A stretch of 64,000 bases of DNA from Elymus sibiricus. Lineage: Eukaryota; Streptophyta; Magnoliopsida; Poales; Poaceae. Where the stretch lies: assembly GCA_039707655.1 (NCBI GenBank), contig CM077667.1:157150642-157214641 (forward strand), read 5' to 3'. Both the position numbers and the translations under genes were made by a program. Positions 58,137 through 64,000 of the stretch are shown piece by piece; position 1 is the first letter of the stretch; the number at the start of each line of letters is the position of its first letter. The notes below the pieces were generated by a model. It made no database searches. It was not told the DNA's origin and saw only the letters and a list, made by a program, of their open reading frames with translations.

Positions 58137-61100
58137 TTACATTGTAATGAATCTAACACCCATACAGTTCTGGTGTTGATCATGTTTAGCCCTTGGAAGA
58201 GGTTTAGTCATTGGATCTGCGACATTCAGATCCGTATGTACTTTGCAAATATTTATGTCCTCCTCTTTGATGTAATCGCGGATGGAATTGAAACGCCGCT
58301 TTATGTGTCTGGTCCTCTTGTGAAACCTTGGTTCCTTGGCTAGAGCAATGGCACCAGTGTTGTCACAGAACAGAGTCATTGGGTTTAGTGCACTAGGCAC
58401 TACTCCAAGATCTGTCATGAATTCCTTCATCCAGACACCTTCCTTCGCGGCCTCCGAGGCAGCGATGTATTCCGCTTTGCATGTAGAATCAGATACCACG
58501 CTCTGCTTGGAACTGCACCAGCTTACCGCACCCCCATTGAGAATAAATACGTATCCGGTTTGAGACTTAGAGTCATCCGGATCAGTGTCAAAGCTTGCAT
58601 CGACGTAACCCTTTACGACGAGCTCTTGATCACCTCCATAAACGAGAAACATGTCCTTAGTCCTTTTCAGGTACTTCAGGATATTCTTGACCGCCGTCCA
58701 GTGTTCCATTCCTGGATCACTTTGAAACCTTCCGGCCATACTTATGGCAAGGATGACATCGGGTCTTGTGCACAGCATTGCATACATGATAGAGCCTACG
58801 GCTGAAGCATAGGGGACGACACTCATCTTTTCTCTTTCTTCTGCAGTCACTGGGAATTGAGTCTTACTCAACTTCACACCTTGCAATACAGGCAAGAACC
58901 CCTTCTTGGACTGATCCATTTTGAACTTCTTCAAAACTTTGTCAAGGTATGTGCTCTGTGAAAGTCCTATTAAGCGTCTCGATCTATCTCTATAGATCTT
59001 GATGCCTAATATGAAAGCAACTTCTCCTAGGTCCTTCATTGAAAAACTCTTGTTCAAATATTCCTTCACGCTTTCCAACATTTCTATATTGTTTCCAATC
59101 AGCAATATGTCATCCACATATAATATTAGAAACGCTATAGAGCTCCCACTCACTTTCTTGTAAATACAAGCTTCTTCGTAAACTTGTATAAACCCGAACG
59201 CTTTGATCACCTCATCAAAGCGAAGATTCCAACTCCGAGACGCTTGCACCAGTCCATAAATGGATCGCTGGAGTTTGCAAACTTTGTCAGCATTCTCTAG
59301 ATCGACAAAACCTTCTGGTTGCATCATATACAACTCTTCCTTAAGGAAACCGTTAAGGAACGCTCTTTTGACATCCATCTGCCAAATTTCATAATAAAAA
59401 AATGCAACTATTGCCAACATAATTCTGACGGACATAAGCATCACTACGGGTGAGAAGGTCTCATCGTAGTCAACTCCTTGAACTTGTGAAAAACCTTTTG
59501 CCACAAGTTGAGCTTTATAGACGGTGACATTAACGTCCACGTCCGTCTTCCTCTTAAAGATCCATTTGTTCTGAATGGCCTTTCGCCCTTCAGGTAATAC
59601 TTCCAAAGCCCATACTTTGTTTTCATACATGGATCCCATCTCGGATTTCATGGCCTCTAACCATTTCTCAGAATCCGGGCCCATCATCACTTCTCCATAG
59701 CTCGTAGGTTCATCGTTGTCCAACAACATGACCTCTAAGACAGGGTTGCCGTACCACTCAGGAGCAGTACGCGTCCTTGTTGACCTACGAGGTTCGATAG
59801 CAACTTGATCCGAAGCTTCATGATCATCATCATTAACTTCCTCTTCAACTGATGTAGGTTCTACAGAAACATCTTTCTGCGCTGCGCTACTCTCTGGTTG
59901 AAGTAAATGTTCAATAACCTCATCAAGTTCTGTCTTCCTCCCACTCAATTCTTTCGAGAGAAACTCTTTCTCAAGAAATGTTCCGTTTTTAGCGACAAAC
60001 ACTTTGCCTTCAGATCTGAGATGGAAGGTATACCTAACTGTCTCTTTTGGGTATCCTATGAAGACGTATTTCTCCGCTTTGGGTTCCAGCTTTTCAGGCT
60101 GAAGCTTTTTGACATAAGCATCACATCCCCAAACTTTAAGAAACGACAACTTTGGCTTCTTGCCAAACCATAGTTCATATGGCGTCATCTCAAAGGATTT
60201 CGATGGTGCCCTATTTAAAGTAAATGCAGCTGTCTCTAATGCATAACCCCAAAACGATAGTGGCAAATCGGCAAGAGACATCATAGATCGCACCATATCC
60301 AATAAGGTTCGATTACGACGTTCGGACACACCATTACGCTGTGGTGTTCCAGGCGGTGTCAATTGTGAAACAATTCCACACTGTCTTAAGTGACTGCCAA
60401 ACTCATAACTCAGATATTCTCCTCCTCGATCAGATCGTAGGAATTTAATCTTCTTGTTACGATGATTCTCAACTTCACTCTAAAATTGCTTGAACTTTTC
60501 AAACATTTCAGACTTGTGTTTCAATAAGTAAATATACCCATATCTACTTAAGTCATCAGTGAAGGTGAGAAAATAACGATATCCACCGCGCGCCTCAATG
60601 CTCATCGGACCGCACACATCAGTATGTATGATTTCCAACAAGTCACTTGCCCGTTCCATTGTTCCAGAGAACGGGGTCTTAGTCATCTTGCCCATGAGGC
60701 ATGGTTCACATGTGTCAAGTGATTCAAAATCAAGTGACTCCAAAAGTCCATCAGCACGGAGCTTCTTCATGCGTTTTACACCAATATGACCTAAACGGCA
60801 GTGCCACAAGAAAGTGGGACTATCATTATCAACTCTACATCTTTTGGCATCAATGTTATGAACATGTGTATCATCACTATCGAGATTCAGTAAGAACAAA
60901 CCCCTCACATTGGGTGCATGACCATAAAAGATATTACTCATATAAATAGAACAACCATTATTCTCTGATTTAAATGAGTAACCGTCTCGCAATAAACAAG
61001 ATCCAGATATAATGTTCATGCTTAACGCAGGCACTAAATAACAATTATTCAGGTTCATCACTAATCCCGATGGTAATCGAAGAGCGAGCGTGCCGACGGC

Positions 61101-62119
61101 GATCACATCAACCTTGGAACCATTTCCCATGCGCATCGTCACTTCGTCCTTTGCCAGCCTCCGTCTATTCCGTAGTTCCTGTTTTGAGTTGCAAATGTGA
61201 GCAACCTCACCGGTATCAAATACCCACGCACTACAACGAGAGTTGGTAAGGTACACATCAATAACATGTATATCATATATACCTTGTTTGGCATTGGCCG
61301 CCTTCTTGTCAGCCAGATACTTGGAGCAGTTCCGCTTCCAGTGACCAGTTCCCTTGCAATGAAAGCACTCAGTTTCTGGCTTGGGTCCAGCTTTGGGTTT
61401 CTTCACGGGAGGGGCAACTGCTTTGCCACTCTTCTTGGAGTTACCCTTCTTACCCTTGCCATTCTTCTTGAAACTAGTGGTTTTATTGACCGTCAACACT
61501 TGATGCTCCTTCTGAATCTCAGACTCAGCGACTTTCAACATCGCAAACAGCTCGGCGACTCACTTGTTCATCCCGTGCATGTTATAGTTCAAAACGAAGC
61601 TTTTGTAGCTAGGTGGCAATGATTGAAGAACTCTGTTAGTGATCGCCTTTGCTGGAAGGGGCATCCCCAATTCAGCCAGACAGGTGGAATACCCAGACAT
61701 TTTAGTATGTGTTCACTGACAGACCCGTTCTCCTCCATCTTGCAAGCATAGAACTTATCGGAGGTCTCATACCTCTCTATCCGGGCATTCTTCTGAAAGA
61801 TAAACTTCAACTCCTGGAACATATCATATGATCCATGACGTTCAAAACGTCTTTGAAGTCCTGGTTCTAAGCCATACAACATTGCACATTGAACCATCAA
61901 GTAATCATCAGAACAAGCCTGCCAGGTGTTCGCAACGTCTGGAGACTCTACTGGAGCGGGTGGATCACCAAGCGGTGCATCAAGGACATAAGCCTTTTGG
62001 GAAGCCGTAAGGATAATCCTTAGATTACGGGCCCAGTCCACAAAGTTACTTCCATCATCTTTCAACTTAGCTTTCTCTAGGAACGTATTAAAATTCAGGG
62101 GTGCTACTGCGCGAGCCAT
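58137..62119 (-). pseudogene. Copia gag-pol of element D, nearly complete, three point lesions
   Basis: The ATG at 62119 starts gag (MARAVAPLNFNTFLEKAKLK). A 1-base deletion near 61700 shifts the gag frame, and a TGA near 61561 replaces a serine codon context. From 61541 the frame carries a zinc knuckle C-X2-C-X4-H-X4-C (CFHCKGTGHWKRNC, about 61370-61326), protease (WVFDTGEVAH) and the integrase zinc domain (WHCRLGH, CEPC). A TAG at 60482-60480 replaces a glutamine codon. The same frame reopens at once and runs 741 codons to 58137. It holds the integrase core (SDRGGEY, NGVSERRNR), RT with YVDDILL and RNase H (GYVDASF, AEYIAASEA). Total length is about 1320 codons, normal for the family. Confidence 0.93.
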
Positions 62120-63381
62120 TGATCTACAACATAAATTTTGCAAAAACAACTTAGACTATTGTTCAAGATAATAAGTTTAGTTAATCATATTACTTAAAAA
62201 ACTCCCACTCAAATTGACATCCATCTAGTCATTCGAGTGTCACATGATCCAAATCCACCAACTCAAGTCCGATCATCACGTGAGTTGAGGTGGTTTCAAT
62301 GGTGAACATCTTCATGTTGATCATATCTACTATATGACTCATGTTCAAACTTTCAGTCTCTTGTGTTCCGAGGCCATGTCTGTACATGCTAGGCTCGTCA
62401 AGTTTAACCCGAGTGTTCCGCATGTGCAACACTGGCTTGCACCCGTTGTATGTGAACGTAGAGTCTATCACACCCGATCATCACGTGGTGTCTTGAAACG
62501 ACGAACTTTCGCAACGGTGCACACTCGGGGAGAACACAATTTTATCTTGAAATTTAAGTGAGGGATCACCTTATAATGCTACCGTCATCCTAAGGAAAAT
62601 AAAATGGATAAAAGGATTAACATCACATGCAAATCATAAGTGACATGATATGGCCATGAACTCGTGCTTTTGATCTCCATCTCCAAAGCACCGGCATGAT
62701 CTCCATCGTCATCGGCATGACACCATGACATCCATTATCTTGATCTCCATCAACGTGTCGCCATGAGGTTGTCGCGTCGACTGTTGCTTCTACGACTATT
62801 GCTAACTCATAGCGATAAAGTAAAGCAAAAACGGCAAAAATAAATTTAAGACATCCCTATGGCTCCTGCTGGTTGCCGTACTCATCGACATGCAAGTCGT
62901 GATATTCTATACAATACATGATCATCTCATACATCACATATATCTCATCATGTAATTGGCCATATGACATCACAACATACCCTGCAAAAACAAGTTAGAC
63001 GTCCTCTAATTGTTGTTGTATGTTTTACGTGGCTGCTACGGGTATCTAGCAAGAACAATTCTTACCTATGCAAAAACCACAACGGTGATACGCAAATTGC
63101 TATTCAACCTTCTCAAGGACCGCCTTTGTCGAATCCGATCCAACTAAAGTGGGAGAAACAGACACCCACCAGCCATCTTTATGCAACGAAATTACATGTC
63201 AGTTGATGGAACCGGTCTCTCGTAAGCGTATGAGTAATGTTGGTCCGGGCCACTTCATCCCACAATACCGCCGAATCAAGAAAAGACCAAGGGAGGAAGC
63301 AATCTGAATATCAACGCCCACAAACTCCTTTGTGTTCTACTCGTGATCTCATCTACACATAGACCTAGCTCATGATGCCAC
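62120..63381 (-). other. 5' leader and primer binding site of element D
   Basis: The stretch is the counterpart of 35043-36304 in element A and is highly similar. The minus strand reads TGGCATCATGAGC next to the LTR (about 63380-63368). No long sense frame is present. Confidence 0.7.
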
Positions 63382-64000
63382 TGTTGGGGAACGTTGCATG
63401 GGAAACAAAAAAATTCCTACGCACACGCAAGATCTATCCATGATGAGCATCTACGAGAGGGAGAGTGGATCTACATACCCTTGTAGATCGCTAAGCGGGA
63501 AGCGTTAAGAAACGTGGTTGATGTAGTCGAACGTCTTCGTGATCCTAATCGCTAGCCGTCCCGCGATCCAATCACGATCTAGCGCCGAACGGATGACACC
63601 TCCGCGTTCAGCACACGTACAGCTCGATGATGATCTCCGCCTTCTTGATCCAGCAAGAGGGAGCGGAGAGATAGATGAGTTCTCCGGCAGCGCGACGGCG
63701 CGGCGGCGGTGGTGGTGGAACTATTCCAGCAGGGCTTCGCCTAAGCGATGCTGAAAACTAGAGGACACAATCTATCAGGGAGAGAGGGCTGCACCGTGGC
63801 TTGGGGTTTTCTGGTGCGGCTGCCCTCTCTCCCCTCCAGTATATATAGGAGGAAGGGGAGGGAGGTCGGCGCCCCTAGGGTGCGGCCGAAGTGGGGAGGT
63901 GGAGGAGTCCAACTCCAATCCTACTAGGAGTAGGATTCCTCCCCCACTTGGAAACCCTTTCCACCTCTTGGGTTTTCCCACCCCTAGCCGCATGGGCCTT
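63382..64000 (-). repeat. 5' LTR of copia element D, partial
   Basis: The last 619 bases (in element orientation) of the 5' LTR lie in the window, including TATATATA at 63840-63847. The rest lies to the right of the window. Confidence 0.93.

Larger units (their letters stand above)
56310..64000 (-). mobile_element. Copia LTR retrotransposon D (BARE-1/WIS/Angela type), 5' LTR cut by the window edge
   Basis: The 3' LTR is 56310-58086, then polypurine tract, pol, gag, leader and primer binding site. The 5' LTR starts at 63382 and runs out of the window after 619 bases. The interior is uninterrupted (5.3 kb) and provides the empty site for the CACTA insertion seen in element A. The left flank is CATGT (56305-56309); the matching duplication is outside the window. 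Confidence 0.93.

Noticed and set aside
1..64000. Host genes, tRNA, rRNA, CRISPR arrays or viral genomes
   Set aside because: Every long frame is assigned to a transposable element or is compositional. No tRNA cloverleaf, rRNA or spaced direct-repeat array was seen. Small RNA genes cannot be excluded by eye.

Overview
The window is plant nuclear DNA made almost entirely of nested transposable elements. It has the signature of a Triticeae grass (wheat, Aegilops, barley or rye group). Copia LTRs that read, on the minus strand, TGTTGGAAATATGCCC and end in CCCCAACA are the BARE-1/WIS/Angela type typical of that tribe. Gypsy LTRs starting TGATACGTCTCCAACGTATC and a TGTGACGCCC...GGGCGTCACA element (Fatima-like) point the same way. 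I found no host gene, tRNA, rRNA or CRISPR array.

Layout: the oldest layer is a Mutator-like (MULE) transposase gene on the minus strand. Its start is at 55453. It survives in four pieces (55453-55401, 40980-40026, 38457-38086, 166-157), with its upstream region at 55454-56309. Into it went: an LTR whose end lies at 1-156; a solo LTR S (38458-40025, TSD TGTAC); a gypsy element C (40981-55400) whose 3' LTR was later split by gypsy element F (48243-54393, TSD ATGAC); and a copia element A (167-38085, TSD CTATG). A second copia element D starts at 56310 and runs off the right edge. Element A was itself split inside gag by a 29-kb CACTA DNA transposon (5543-34587, TSD CCC). That transposon was then hit by gypsy element B (7812-15095, TSD AGGTC) and gypsy element G (18963-31236, TSD GAAAT). 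LTR pairs compared by eye diverge least in the innermost elements and most in the outer ones, which agrees with the order of insertion.

Coding content: copia gag-pol is present twice (A, D), complete in domain order but broken by point lesions. The CACTA carries a broken TNP2-type transposase (32730 to 16839, split by G). Downstream on the same strand is a second gene of 8 predicted exons (16691 to 6857) that stays fully open, 662 codons, once element B is ignored. Element C has gag plus protease only. B has a single 187-aa ORF of unknown function. G has only a decayed pol. F has a gag-like sense ORF and, on the opposite strand, a separate gene-like unit with its own TATA box, a phase-consistent GT-AG intron, a basic nuclear-localisation-like motif and a coiled coil. 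B, C, F and G therefore all look non-autonomous and would depend on proteins supplied by relatives.

Most promising observations: the intact second CACTA gene, the antisense spliced gene in F, a hairpin-bearing 3' module shared by B and C (duplicated in B), and two consecutive imperfect palindromes just upstream of the CACTA transposase. All boundaries come from reading terminal motifs and target-site duplications directly. Family names and dates are inferences.
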